Assembly (NCBI RefSeq): GCF_001654925.1
Contig: NZ_LXER01000020.1
Location: 211,694-275,693 of the forward strand
From: Buttiauxella brennerae ATCC 51605
GTDB lineage: Bacteria; Pseudomonadota; Gammaproteobacteria; Enterobacterales; Enterobacteriaceae
Length of the DNA: 64,000 nt
Direction of reading: 5' to 3'
Position numbers and translations under genes: made by a program. Shown here piece by piece: positions 54,869 to 64,000 of the stretch (position 1 is the first letter of the stretch; each line of letters opens with the position of its first letter). Under the pieces are notes generated by a model. It was given only the letters and a program-made list of their open reading frames with translations. It ran no database searches and was not told where the DNA came from.

Positions 54869-55222
54869 AATTGTTTTCCGGAATGGACAGCACAAGGAAA
54901 TTTTTAAACAAATAAATAGATATGTGCAGAAAATACCTGCAACCTTAAGTTAAATATAATATTTTGTTTTATGCGTGGATGTATTCTTATATAGACATGA
55001 ATAACTTACAGCGATGAAGAGTTATTTTTTCATTCATTAAAAAATCAGATTACTTAAGTAAGCTGAATTAATAAAACAATTTAAGATATCCTAAAAAACT
55101 TGATCAGTTTATCTAAAGCATTTAAATGGGAGAAGGATATTATTATCTTATTGTGGACTTATTGTCCGAGAGTGGATTTTATTTTACCATTACACTGCTT
55201 CATCCATGCTATTCCTGCGTTA

Positions 55223-55290
55223 AATCCCCCCTCCCATTATGGTTAACTCCCATCAATCCCCCCTCCCATTATGGTTAACTCCCATCAATT
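55223..55290 (+). repeat. Tandem 32-bp repeat in the fdnG upstream region
   Basis: Two identical 32-base copies (55223-55254 and 55255-55286), each AATCCCCCC, TCCCATTATGG, TTAACTCCCATC, followed by a third start (AATTCCCCC) at 55287. The CTCCCAT and TAACCAT-like elements resemble degenerate NarL heptamers, so duplication may multiply response-regulator sites. The identity of the two copies indicates recent duplication. Confidence 0.8.
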
Positions 55291-55295
55291 CCCCC

Positions 55296-55311
55296 TACTC
55301 ATGAAGGGGTA
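55296..55311 (+). promoter_or_regulatory. Probable NarL/NarP 7-2-7 site
   Basis: TACTCAT-GA-AGGGGTA: the two heptamers match TACYNMT in inverted orientation with the 2-base spacing used by NarL and NarP. Its centre is about 80 bases upstream of the predicted start of transcription. It fits nitrate induction of fdnGHI in E. coli. Confidence 0.75.
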
Positions 55312-55335
55312 ACTCGCTACCCAATGCTTAGCGAC

Positions 55336-55349
55336 TTGATTTTGCTCAA
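55336..55349 (+). promoter_or_regulatory. FNR box of fdnG
   Basis: TTGAT-TTTG-CTCAA, one base from the FNR consensus TTGATNNNNATCAA. The candidate -10 TATTTT lies at 55371-55376, which puts the transcription start near 55384 and the FNR box at about -41.5, the class II position. Confidence 0.85.
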
Positions 55350-55411
55350 TAAGCCACCGTTAAATGTGGGTATTTTCGCGACCATTCAAACGTCATAACA
55401 GTGAGGTTACG

Positions 55412-58400
55412 ATGGACGTCAGTCGCAGAAAATTTTTCAAAATCTGTGCCGGCGGGATGGCAGGAACAACCGCCGCAGTTTTAGGGTTTGCTCCCAAAGC
55501 GGCATTCGCGGAGGTGCGCAATTACAAATTGCTGCGCGCTAAGGAAACCCGCAATACCTGTACATACTGCTCCGTAGGCTGTGGTTTGCTGATGTATAGC
55601 CTGGGCGATGGCGCGAAAAACGCCAAATCCAGCATTTTCCATATTGAAGGTGACCCGGATCACCCGGTCAACCGTGGAGCGTTATGCCCGAAAGGCGCGG
55701 GACTGCTCGATTACATCCACAGCGAAAGCCGCCTGCGTTACCCGGAATACCGCGCGCCAGGCTCTGATAAATGGCAGCGTATTAGCTGGGACGATGCATT
55801 CTCACGCATTGCCCGCCTGATGAAAGACGACCGCGACGCCAATTTCGTTGAGAAAAATGAACAAAACGTGACGGTCAACCGTTGGCTCTCCACCGGCATG
55901 TTATGCGCGTCGGCGGCCAGCAACGAAACCGGAATGCTGACACAAAAATTTGTCCGCTCGCTGGGCATGTTAGCGGTAGATAACCAGGCGCGCGTCTGAC
56001 ACGGACCAACGGTAGCAAGTCTTGCTCCAACATTTGGTCGCGGTGCGATGACCAACCACTGGGTTGATATCAAAAACGCCAACGTTGTGATGGTAATGGG
56101 CGGCAACGCCGCTGAAGCGCATCCGGTGGGTTTCCGCTGGGCGATGGAAGCCAAAAACAACAACGACGCCACGCTGATTGTGGTCGATCCGCGCTTTACC
56201 CGCACGGCTTCTGTTGCGGATATTTACGCGCCAATCCGTTCCGGCACCGACATTACTTTCCTGTCGGGCGTTCTGCTGTACCTGATTTCCAATAACAAAA
56301 TCAACGCCGAATACGTTAAGCATTACACCAATGCCAGCCTTTTGGTGCGTGACGATTTTAGTTTTGATGATGGCCTGTTTAGCGGCTACGATGAGCAAAA
56401 ACGCCAGTACGATAAAACCAGCTGGAACTATCAGTTCGACGAAAACGGCTATGCGAAACGCGACGATACGCTTAGCGATCCGCGCTGCGTGTGGAGCCTG
56501 CTTAAAGAGCACGTTTCCCGTTATACGCCGGAAGTAGTCGAGCATATTTGTGGCACACCGCAGGACGATTTCCTGAAAGTGTGTGAAGTGCTGGCCTCAA
56601 CCAGCGCCGCTGACCGCACCACCACCTTCCTCTACGCGCTGGGCTGGACGCAACACACCGTGGGTGCGCAGAACATCCGCACCATGGCGATGATCCAGCT
56701 GCTGCTCGGTAATATGGGCATGGCGGGCGGTGGCGTAAACGCCTTGCGTGGGCACTCCAATATTCAGGGGCTGACCGATCTTGGCCTGCTGTCCACCAGC
56801 CTGCCGGGTTACCTGACGTTGCCATCCGACAAACAGGCCGATCTGGAAACTTATCTGACGGCAAACACGCCGAAAGCCACGCTACCAGGCCAGGTGAACT
56901 ACTGGGGTAACTATCCGAAGTTCTTCGTCAGCCTGATGAAAGCGTTCTATGGCGATGATGCGCGCAAAGATAACAACTGGGGATTTGACTGGTTGCCGAA
57001 GTGGGACCAGGCATACGACGTGCTGAAGTATTTCGACATGATGGACCGCAACAAAGTCAGTGGTTACATCTGCCAGGGCTTTAACCCGGTCGCCTCGTTC
57101 CCGGACAAAAACAAAATTGTCGCCAGCCTTAGCAAGCTGAAATATCTGGTGATTATCGACCCGCTCGTCACCGAAACGTCGAACTTCTGGCAGAACCACG
57201 GCGAAATGAATGACGTGAACCCGGCTGCGATTCAGACCGAAGTGTTCCGCCTGCCATCCACCTGCTTTGCCGAAGAAGACGGTTCAATTGCCAACTCCGG
57301 GCGCTGGTTACAGTGGCACTGGAAAGGGGCAGATGCACCGGGAGAAGCGCGTAACGACGGCGAAATTCTGGCTGGGATTTACCACCAAATCCGCGAGCTT
57401 TATCGCTCAGAAGGCGGTAAAGGCGCTGAGCCGCTGCTGAAAATGGGCTGGCATTACGAGTTGCCGGATCAACCGGAGTCCGAAGAGGTCGCCAAAGAAA
57501 ACAACGGCTACGCGCTCGAAGATCTGTTTGATGCCAACGGAAATCTGCTGGCGAAAAAAGGCCAGCTTCTGGACTCGTTTGCACTCTTGCGTGATGACGG
57601 CACCACCGCATCTGCCTGCTGGATTTATGCCGGTAGCTGGACGGCGAAAGGCAACCAGATGGCGAATCGTGATAACGCCGATCCATCAGGACTTGGCAAT
57701 ACACTGGGCTGGGCCTGGGCATGGCCACTCAACCGCCGCATTATTTACAACCGCGCCTCTGCTGACCCACAGGGTAAGCCCTGGGATCCGAAGCGCATGT
57801 TGATCAAATGGAACGGTGCGAAATGGGTGGGCAACGATATTCCTGACTACAACACCGCCCCTCCGGGCAGTGGCGTCGGGCCGTTTATCATGCAGCCAGA
57901 AGGTTTGGGTCGCCTGTTTGCCATCGACAAAATGGCGGAAGGCCCGTTCCCTGAGCACTACGAGCCGTTTGAAACGCCGCTGGGTACTAACCCGCTGCAC
58001 CCGAATGTGGTCTCGAACCCGGCCGCTCGTCTGTATGAAGCCGATGCCAGACGCATGGGCAAACGCGAGCAGTTCCCTTACGTCGGCACCACTTATCGCC
58101 TGACCGAGCACTTCCACACCTGGACCAAGCACTCACGGCTTAACGCGATTGCGCAGCCCGAGCAGTTTGTGGAAATCAGTGTGGCGCTTGCAAAAAGCAA
58201 AGGCATCGCCAATGGCGACCACGTGAAAGTCAGCAGCAAACGCGGGTTTATTCGCGCCGTTGCGGTGGTCACGCAGCGCCTGCAAACGCTGAACGCTGGC
58301 GGGCAGGAAGTGGAAACCGTCGGTATTCCGCTGCACTGGGGCTTTGAAGGTACGGCGCGTAAAGGCTATCTCGCCAACACGCTGACGCCATCGGTCGGTG

Positions 58401-58459
58401 ACGCTAACTCGCAAACGCCAGAGTACAAGGCGTTTCTGGTCAACATTGAGAAGGCGTAA
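55412..58459 (+). CDS. fdnG: Formate dehydrogenase-N alpha subunit FdnG (selenoprotein)
   Basis: Catalytic subunit of the nitrate-inducible respiratory formate dehydrogenase; oxidises formate in the periplasm with bis-MGD molybdenum and a 4Fe-4S cluster. 1015 aa including Sec196, the same length as E. coli. Tat signal [11 protein letters not shown] at residues 5-15; 4Fe-4S motif CTYCSVGCG; an in-frame TGA at 55997-55999 inside [18 protein letters not shown] is selenocysteine, not a stop, and reading continues to 58459. ATG 55412 follows GTGAGG. It is followed by fdnH after 11 bases. Confidence 0.97.
55997..56036 (+). promoter_or_regulatory. Selenocysteine insertion element (bSECIS)
   Basis: Directly after the UGA the mRNA can form a stem in which GGTAGCAAG pairs with CTTGCTCC around a short apical GU loop, within the distance required for SelB binding. 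The coding sequence here is nearly the same as that of E. coli fdnG. Confidence 0.85.
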
Positions 58460-58470
58460 GGAGCGAACTC

Positions 58471-59355
58471 ATGTCCATGCAATCTCAGGATATTATCAAG
58501 CGTTCGGCTACCAACGGCTTTACGCCGCCGCCGCAGGCTCGTGACTTCAAAGAAGAAGTCGCCAAGCTGATTGACGTCTCAAGCTGTATTGGCTGCAAAG
58601 CCTGCCAGGTCGCCTGTTCGGAGTGGAACGACATCCGCGATGAAGTCGGTCATTGCGTCGGGGTTTACGATAACCCCGCCGATTTGAGCGCCAAATCCTG
58701 GACGTTAATGCGCTTTAGCGAAACCACGCAAAACGGCAAGCTGGAGTGGCTGATTCGTAAAGATGGCTGCATGCACTGCGAAGACCCGGGCTGCCTGAAG
58801 GCGTGCCCGTCTGCGGGTGCCATTATTCAGTACGCCAATGGCATCGTCGATTTTCAGTCGGAACATTGTATTGGCTGCGGCTATTGCATCGCCGGTTGCC
58901 CGTTCAACATTCCGCGCCTGAACAAAGACGATAACCGCGTCTACAAATGCACGCTGTGTGTCGATCGCGTCAACGTGGGCCAGGAGCCGGCCTGTGTGAA
59001 AACCTGCCCGACGGGTGCCATCCACTTTGGCACCAAAAAGGAGATGCTGGATGTCGCCGACGAGCGCGTGGCAAAGCTGCAAAAACGCGGCTATCCGCAT
59101 GCTGGCGTCTACAACCCGCAGGGCATTGGCGGCACTCACGTGATGTATGTGCTGCACCACGCCGACCAGCCGGAGCTGTATCACAACCTGCCGAAAGATC
59201 CGCATATCGACGTGCCGATTAACCTGTGGAAAGGGATCCTCAAACCGTTGTCGGCGGCAGGTTTCATCGCCACTTTTGCCGGGCTGATTTTCCACTACAT
59301 TGGCATCGGGCCAAACGAAGAGGTGGATGAAGACGAGGAGGAACATCATGATTAA
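58471..59355 (+). CDS. fdnH: Formate dehydrogenase-N iron-sulfur subunit FdnH
   Basis: 294 aa, as in E. coli. Four 4Fe-4S cysteine clusters ([43 protein letters not shown]...CVKTC) carry electrons from FdnG to FdnI heme. A single C-terminal membrane helix ([20 protein letters not shown]) anchors the alpha-beta pair from the periplasmic side. ATG follows AAGGAGCG. Confidence 0.97.
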   Translation: MSMQSQDIIKRSATNGFTPPPQARDFKEEVAKLIDVSSCIGCKACQVACSEWNDIRDEVGHCVGVYDNPADLSAKSWTLMRFSETTQNGKLEWLIRKDGCMHCEDPGCLKACPSAGAIIQYANGIVDFQSEHCIGCGYCIAGCPFNIPRLNKDDNRVYKCTLCVDRVNVGQEPACVKTCPTGAIHFGTKKEMLDVADERVAKLQKRGYPHAGVYNPQGIGGTHVMYVLHHADQPELYHNLPKDPHIDVPINLWKGILKPLSAAGFIATFAGLIFHYIGIGPNEEVDEDEEEHHD

Positions 59356-60007
59356 GCAGAGCAAATCGATTATCAGGACGAAATTTATCGACCGAGCCTG
59401 CCACTGGACGGTGGTGATTTGCTTCTTCCTGGTGTCACTTTCCGGCATTGCGCTGTTCTTCCCGACGCTGCAATGGCTGACGGAAACGTTCGGTACACCG
59501 CAAATGGGGCGCATTTTGCACCCGTTCTTTGGGGTGCTGATTTTCGTGGCACTGATGTTTATGTTTGTGCGTTTCGTGCATCACAATATCCCGGAAAAGC
59601 AGGACTGGCCGTGGGTGAAAAATATTGTCGAAGTGCTGAAAGGCAACGAGCATAAAGTCGCGGATGTCGGCAAGTACAACGCCGGGCAGAAGATGATGTT
59701 CTGGACCATTATGAGCATGATTTTCGTGCTGCTGGTGACCGGAGTGATTATCTGGCGGCCCTATTTTGCCCCGTACTTTTCCATCAAACTGGTGCGTTAC
59801 AGCCTGCTGATTCACGCAACTGTCGCCATCATTTTGATTCACGCCATTCTGATCCATATGTATATGGCGTTCTGGGTGAAAGGTTCGATAAAAGGCATGA
59901 TCGTCGGCAAAGTCAGCCGCCGCTGGGCGCAGAAACACCATCCGCGCTGGTATCGTGCGGTTCTGGCGAAAGAAGCCAAGAAAGAGAGTACCGAAGGGTT
60001 GGAGTGA
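59348..60007 (+). CDS. fdnI: Formate dehydrogenase-N cytochrome b subunit FdnI
   Basis: 219 aa membrane cytochrome b556, four helices, receiving electrons from FdnH and reducing menaquinone. [36 protein letters not shown] and [18 protein letters not shown] hold the heme and quinone-site histidines. ATG 59348 overlaps the fdnH stop by eight bases; the start upstream at 59300 is not supported. Confidence 0.95.
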   Translation: MIKQSKSIIRTKFIDRACHWTVVICFFLVSLSGIALFFPTLQWLTETFGTPQMGRILHPFFGVLIFVALMFMFVRFVHHNIPEKQDWPWVKNIVEVLKGNEHKVADVGKYNAGQKMMFWTIMSMIFVLLVTGVIIWRPYFAPYFSIKLVRYSLLIHATVAIILIHAILIHMYMAFWVKGSIKGMIVGKVSRRWAQKHHPRWYRAVLAKEAKKESTEGLE

Positions 60008-60021
60008 ATGTGCCCTGCTGT

Positions 60022-60041
60022 CCCCGGCGTTTGCGCCGGGG
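60022..60041 (+). terminator. fdnGHI terminator
   Basis: CCCCGGCG/CGCCGGGG perfect 8-bp stem with a 4-base loop, then ATTTGT, 15 bases past the fdnI stop. Confidence 0.8.
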
Positions 60042-60116
60042 ATTTGTATCAGCCGTTATTTTCCCGGACAATGTGTTTTTGACTCTGTTTAAACCCTATC
60101 CGGTGTAACCACAATG

Positions 60117-60371
60117 ATGAAACACCCTCTTGAAACCCTGATGAGCGCTGGCAGTATTTTGCTGCTGGCCTTTTTCTCCTGCCTGCTGCTTCCTGCCCCG
60201 GCGCTGACGATTGAGCTGGCACAAAAGCTGATCACTATGTTCCACCTGCTGGATATGAACCAGCTCTACACCATTATTTTCTGCCTGTGGTTCCTGGCGT
60301 TGGGTGCCATTGAATACTTCGTGATTCGTTTTATCTGGAAGCGTTGGTTTTCGATTGACCGGGAAGCGTAA
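60117..60371 (+). CDS. ybdJ: YbdJ, DUF1158 small membrane protein
   Basis: 84 aa, two or three hydrophobic segments (SAGSILLLAFFSCLLLP, YTIIFCLWFLALGAIEYFVI). MKHPLETL and RFIWKRWFS match E. coli YbdJ. Function unknown. In E. coli ybdJ-ybdK are adjacent; here ybdG lies between, and fdnGHI is upstream. Ribosome site weak. Confidence 0.88.
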   Translation: MKHPLETLMSAGSILLLAFFSCLLLPAPALTIELAQKLITMFHLLDMNQLYTIIFCLWFLALGAIEYFVIRFIWKRWFSIDREA

Positions 60372-60378
60372 CGTCGCG

Positions 60379-60460
60379 GTTGTAGAGTGGATTCGCGCAA
60401 GCGCCATCCGGCATTTACACAAGAATTGTCGGATGTCGCTATGCTAATCCGACCTACAAC
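60379..60460. repeat. REP/BIME-like inverted pair
   Basis: Outer arms GTTGTAG...CTACAAC; inner parts GCGCAAGCGCCATCCGGCA and, inverted, TCGGATGTCGCTATGCTAATCCGAC are REP-type GCCGGAT palindromes. The pair lies between convergent ybdJ and ybdG and overlaps the last bases of ybdG. Confidence 0.75.
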
Positions 60461-61701
60461 GAGGTCGGTAACACAATCGAACGAATATCGTTGCCGGTTG
60501 GCGCTTGATGAATCCGCAGGCCGAATTGATCGATAACAGCAAATATATGCTCGAAAATATCGGCCTGAATCGCCTCATATTCCAGCCATGCCACGGTATT
60601 GGTAAACGCATAAATCTCGATCGGCAGACCTTCTGAACCCGGCGCTAACTGGCGCACCATTAAGGTCATATCTTTGCGAATACGCGGGTGGTTTTGCAGA
60701 TATTCCGTCAGATAGACGCGGAACGTCCCCACATTGGTCATGCTGCGGGCATTAAGCACTGAAACCCCATCGCTATTATGCGTGCGGTTATAATCTTCAA
60801 TTTCTTTCGTGCGCGAGTCCATATAAGGCTTTAATAATCTCGCCTTCATTAAATGCTCTATTTCATCGGCTGAAAGAAAATGAATACTGGTGGTATCAAT
60901 ATTAATGCTGCGCTTAATACGGCGACCGCCAGACTGCGACATTCCGCTCCAGTTTTTAAAGGCATCTGAAACCAGTGCGTAGGTTGGAATAGTGGTGATG
61001 GTGTTATCCCAGTTCTGCACTTTCACGGTCGTCAGGCCAATATCAGTGACTGCGCCATCGGCACCGAACTTAGACATTTCCAGCCAGTCGCCCAACTTTA
61101 GCATCCGATTTGCCGAAAGCTGAATCCCCGCCACCAGCCCAAGAATCGGGTCTTTAAATACCAACATCAGCACCGCAGCCATTGCACCCAAGCCGCTGAT
61201 GAGAATCGCCGGCGACTGGCCGATGATTCTGGAGATCATCATAATGCCAATCACAATCGAGCTGATTAATTTCACCCCCTGGAATATCCCTTTTAGCGGA
61301 ATATTCGACGTGATAGTAAATTTCTGTGAGAAATTATAAATAACATCCAGCAAAGAAAATAACGACAACAAGGAGTAGAGCATAATCCATAGCTGTGCGC
61401 AGGTGATCAGTATCTCGCTGACATCACTCCCTTTCTGCAACCACAGCACGGCCTGAATATTGACAATAACCCCTTGCAGGGTAAGTGCAACGCGATGAAA
61501 TAACTTGTTTTCCGTGATGATTTGCAGCCATATATGATGACTGGTACTGGCACGTTTTTCAAAAGTACGTAGAACAACTCTGTGCAGGATAAAATGTACA
61601 ACTAATGAAAATAGAAAAATAATTGCTAAAACCACAAATATCGAAGTTGTCTCATCAATGACAACACCAAATTTGCTTAAAAGTGAAACCAAATCTTTCA
61701 T
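60454..61701 (-). CDS. mscM: Miniconductance mechanosensitive channel YbdG (MscM)
   Basis: 415 aa MscS-family channel with four or five membrane helices. [20 protein letters not shown] and the pore helix region, then [20 protein letters not shown] and [13 protein letters not shown] beta domain, agree with E. coli YbdG along their length. ATG 61701 follows GGAGATATT; the frame is open 18 codons further. Divergent from ybdK. Confidence 0.94.
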   Translation of the reverse strand: MKDLVSLLSKFGVVIDETTSIFVVLAIIFLFSLVVHFILHRVVLRTFEKRASTSHHIWLQIITENKLFHRVALTLQGVIVNIQAVLWLQKGSDVSEILITCAQLWIMLYSLLSLFSLLDVIYNFSQKFTITSNIPLKGIFQGVKLISSIVIGIMMISRIIGQSPAILISGLGAMAAVLMLVFKDPILGLVAGIQLSANRMLKLGDWLEMSKFGADGAVTDIGLTTVKVQNWDNTITTIPTYALVSDAFKNWSGMSQSGGRRIKRSINIDTTSIHFLSADEIEHLMKARLLKPYMDSRTKEIEDYNRTHNSDGVSVLNARSMTNVGTFRVYLTEYLQNHPRIRKDMTLMVRQLAPGSEGLPIEIYAFTNTVAWLEYEAIQADIFEHIFAVIDQFGLRIHQAPTGNDIRSIVLPTSL

Positions 61702-61941
61702 AATATCTCCTTCGAATCCAGCGCATATAATGATGGCAGATGAATCGATGTGCAACTTTATGGCTGATTTTTATTCACTGAATATTCTTTACAATATTCC
61801 CATTGCATTAATGTGCGATGGATAATTCTTAGTAAGAATAAAGAGATAAAAACGGTTTAAAGCAAGGGCGGTTTTCCTGCGGCTGGCTATACTCAATTCA
61901 ATAATAGATTCGCCTGCGGGCGCATAAAGCGAGAGAGCAGT

Positions 61942-63060
61942 ATGCCTTTAAGTGACTTTGTTCATTCTGATCCCTACACCCTCGGCATTGAGCTGGAATT
62001 GCAGATAATCAACCCGCCAGCCAACGATCTCAGCCAGGACTCGTCGCTACTGATTGAATCCTTAAAAGGTACGGTGACGGAGGGCGAAGTCAAACATGAC
62101 ATTACTGAAAGCATGCTGGAAATCGCAACGGGCGTCTGTGCCGACATTACGCAGGCATATTCTCAGCTTTCCACTTTGCGCCAGCACGTCCTGCAATCGG
62201 CAAGCAAACACCATCTGGCGATTTGCGGCGGCGGCACACATCCGTTCCAAAAGTGGGAGCGCCAGGAAGTTTGCCAGAGCGAGCGCTATAACAAGACGCT
62301 TGAGCTATATGGCTATTTAATGAAACAGGCGACGGTGTTTGGCCAGCATGTGCATGTCGGGTGTGAAAACGAAGAAGATGCTATCTATTTGATGCATGGC
62401 TTATCACGATTTGTTCCACATGTTATCGCGCTGTCGGCATCATCGCCTTATATCCAGGGCGGAGATACCACCTACGCCTCCTCGCGCCTGAATATATTCT
62501 CGGCCTTCCCGGATAACGGCCCTGCGCCGTTCGTCAGCGACTGGCATGAATTTAAATGGATGTATCAGCGCCTTGAGTCCAGCAGCATTGTTCAGTCAAT
62601 GAAAGACCTGCACTGGGACATTCGCCCCAGCCCAAAATTTGGCACCGTAGAGGTGCGGGTTATGGATACGCCACTCACTATTGGCCGCGCGGTCCATATA
62701 GCCGGTTTTATTCAGGCCCTGGCTCACTGGTTGCTTAGCGAACGCCCCTTCGTACCGCGTTCGGAGGACTACCTGCTTTACCGCTTTAACCGTTTTCAGG
62801 CCTGCCGCTTTGGGTTGGAAGGTATACTGACGGATGTGCGCACCGGCGAACAACGCACACTTGCAGAAGATATTCTTCCACTGCTGGATACACTTGCGCC
62901 CTATGCGGCACAACTCCATGCAAGCTCTGCGCTAGAGGCTATTGAAAGCTACGTGCGCAGTCACGACAGCGATACTGGCCGCATCCGTCAGTTTGTCGCC
63001 GAAGGGGGGTTGTTAACAGAACTAATACGTGAACACTGTCAGATCTGGGCTACAAAATAA
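61942..63060 (+). CDS. ybdK: YbdK, weak gamma-glutamyl-cysteine ligase (GCS2 family)
   Basis: 372 aa, as in E. coli. [10 protein letters not shown] near the start, [35 protein letters not shown] and [20 protein letters not shown] are carboxylate-amine ligase active-site motifs. E. coli YbdK has weak glutamate-cysteine ligase activity in vitro; its physiological role is unsettled. Confidence 0.94.
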   Translation: MPLSDFVHSDPYTLGIELELQIINPPANDLSQDSSLLIESLKGTVTEGEVKHDITESMLEIATGVCADITQAYSQLSTLRQHVLQSASKHHLAICGGGTHPFQKWERQEVCQSERYNKTLELYGYLMKQATVFGQHVHVGCENEEDAIYLMHGLSRFVPHVIALSASSPYIQGGDTTYASSRLNIFSAFPDNGPAPFVSDWHEFKWMYQRLESSSIVQSMKDLHWDIRPSPKFGTVEVRVMDTPLTIGRAVHIAGFIQALAHWLLSERPFVPRSEDYLLYRFNRFQACRFGLEGILTDVRTGEQRTLAEDILPLLDTLAPYAAQLHASSALEAIESYVRSHDSDTGRIRQFVAEGGLLTELIREHCQIWATK

Positions 63061-63281
63061 TTTTATTATTCTATTTTAATACTTTTCCCGACATCGGTCG
63101 GGCACAAAGCCACTGAACTACAAGCATAATTAGCCATAGTGAATTAATTATTTAGTTAACCTAACTAATCCAATCATTTATTTAAATGTAATGCATGATA
63201 AAGTCACGCAAAATTAATCAGTCAATACCCAAAAGCTTATAAAACGGACGTTTTACTGCAACCATTAAAAGGATTTACATC

Positions 63282-63848
63282 GTGACGGACGCATCAAGTC
63301 AGCTAACAAAAAAAATTTACATTCTCAGTGATAACAACTTTCTATTGCCAGGTGTGGAGGAAGTATTATCCGTCCTGTGTAATAAAAACTTCAACATCAC
63401 TGTTAAAAAGGTGCCAAACAGTAAACTAATTAACTTTCTGGAAAAACTTAATAATCAACCTGACAGTTTGAATGTGATTAACTATTTCATCGCCGAAAAA
63501 CATGTTTTCTATATGCTAAGACTAAACAATATGTCACTAAAAGGCGTGCTGATTCCACCTGCCGTAACACTGCGTGATTTAGAGAGAATTCTTGAAAGCT
63601 GTAATAAAAAGCCCTCATCACTCAACTCTGATTATTATCATCGCAATACACACTCTCATCGTGAAGTAGAAGTGGTTTCATTATTACTCGAAGGGCTAAC
63701 ACAAAAAAACATCGCCGACCGGTTAGGAATATCGATTAAAACAGTCAGTCACCATAAACAACTCGCCATTAGAAAGAGTGGTTTTTCAAACTTTAATGAA
63801 TATTACTTGCGTAATTCATCTATCAACTCTTTCATTGGTCATCACTGA
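63282..63848 (+). CDS. LuxR/FixJ-type transcriptional regulator (BglJ/YjjQ-like)
   Basis: 188 aa with GTG start (AAGGATTT upstream). An N-terminal receiver-like domain lacks an obvious phospho-acceptor Asp; the C-terminal GerE helix-turn-helix is HSHREVEVVSLLLEGLTQKN, then IADRLGISIKTVSHHKQLA. This is the layout of BglJ/YjjQ/RcsA-type auxiliary regulators. The gene is AT-rich and its target unknown. Confidence 0.78.
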   Translation: MTDASSQLTKKIYILSDNNFLLPGVEEVLSVLCNKNFNITVKKVPNSKLINFLEKLNNQPDSLNVINYFIAEKHVFYMLRLNNMSLKGVLIPPAVTLRDLERILESCNKKPSSLNSDYYHRNTHSHREVEVVSLLLEGLTQKNIADRLGISIKTVSHHKQLAIRKSGFSNFNEYYLRNSSINSFIGHH

Positions 63849-63852
63849 TAAT

Positions 63853-64000
63853 TGTAGTGGAATACTAAATCTGGCCACCTGAATAGAGGTGATATCATCG
63901 CCTCATAGTCAAAACAGGTGACATTATGACCGGACGTAACAGACGCAATTTTAGCCCAGAGTACCGACTTGAGGCTGCCCAACTTGTACTCGATCAGCAC
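63853..64000 (+). mobile_element. IS3-family insertion element, left end (cut by window edge)
   Basis: TGTAGTGG at 63853 or TGGCCACCTGAATAGAGGTG at 63872 begins the element, and an orfA-type gene follows. The exact terminus and the rest of the element are outside the window. It begins within 5 bases of the LuxR-type stop. Confidence 0.65.
63926..64000 (+). CDS. IS3-family transposase OrfA, partial
   Basis: 25 codons, MTGRNRRNFSPEYRLEAAQL then VLDQH, the start of an IS3-type OrfA helix-turn-helix protein. ATG follows AACAGGTGACATT. Continues past the window. Confidence 0.8.
   Translation, partial: MTGRNRRNFSPEYRLEAAQLVLDQH

Larger units (their letters stand above)
54869..55411. promoter_or_regulatory. 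Divergent region between polysaccharide locus and fdnG
   Basis: The left 300 bases are AT-rich and should hold the polysaccharide-locus promoter; no JUMPstart/ops (GGCGGTAGC) motif was found. The right part carries the fdnG control sites listed separately, including a tandem repeat. No gene is supported. Confidence 0.6.

Noticed and set aside
54869..55222. JUMPstart/ops element expected before a polysaccharide operon
   Set aside because: No GGCGGTAGC-type sequence seen on the minus strand upstream of 54868.
55223..55290. CRISPR-like repeat
   Set aside because: Two head-to-tail 32-bp units with no spacers between them and no cas genes; it is a tandem duplication in a promoter region.
55364..58459. 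fdnG as two genes or a frameshifted pseudogene
   Set aside because: The break is a UGA at the exact FdnG selenocysteine position with a following SECIS stem; both sides are collinear with FdnG.
63087..63102. CCCGAC/GTCGGG hairpin after ybdK as a terminator
   Set aside because: Stem is short and followed by CACAAAG rather than a T run; its direction cannot be decided.

Overview
The window is chromosomal DNA of a member of the Enterobacteriaceae. Housekeeping proteins (AroC, PrmB, SmrB, SixA, FadJ, FadI, FadL, MlaA, YfdC, FdnGHI, YbdG, YbdK) resemble their E. coli counterparts along their whole length, but the gene order differs from E. coli, so this is a related genus. Buttiauxella- or Kluyvera-like is only a guess. 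No similarity search could be run; names rest on recognised family sequences and motifs.

Layout. (1) 1-10100: core block aroC(partial)-prmB / smrB / sixA-fadJ-fadI-yfcZ / fadL / mlaA, with FadR-like operators before fadI and fadL. (2) 10111-16436: complete cytochrome c maturation operon ccmABCDEFGH on the minus strand running into mlaA, with no nap genes beside it. (3) yfdC, a large fold-back element and tRNA-Arg(CCU) (argW). (4) 18010-25995: a Pap/MR-P-type chaperone-usher operon whose terminal tip-adhesin gene is destroyed by an IS1-family element, leaving an N-terminal piece on one side and a decayed C-terminal piece on the other. (5) 26448-31698: two IprA/YaiV-like regulators, a PglL-type O-oligosaccharyltransferase/Wzy-ligase homologue and a PTS EIIC-EAL fusion. 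(6) 32269-37443: a tightly packed five-gene export operon (AI-2E permease, NodT outer membrane factor, HlyD, DUF2955, K+-channel-like protein). (7) 38064-45570: ydhS, a sugar acetyltransferase, an orphan two-domain fimbrial adhesin, a globin sensor lacking an output domain, a BhsA/YhcN-type peptide and trkG. (8) 45767-54868: an ABC-transporter-dependent polysaccharide locus with glf and GlfT-like transferases, pointing to a galactofuranose-containing glycan. (9) 55223-60371: fdnGHI with in-frame selenocysteine UGA and FNR/NarL-type control sites, then ybdJ. (10) ybdG, ybdK, a LuxR-type regulator, and the left edge of an IS3-family element at the window end.

How the parts fit. Core genes cover fatty acid uptake and beta-oxidation, outer membrane lipid asymmetry, c-type cytochrome assembly and formate respiration. 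The segment from argW to about 54900 is largely accessory and concentrates surface functions (fimbriae, adhesin, glycan synthesis and possible glycan transfer), c-di-GMP or gas sensing, and export. The most distinctive observations are the IS1-split tip adhesin and a separate intact adhesin whose pilin domain resembles the wreck; the orphan PglL homologue flanked by IprA-like regulators; the EIIC-EAL fusion with a 14-residue internal tandem duplication next to its catalytic EGVET motif; the output-less globin sensor; and a two-part GlfT-like galactan locus.
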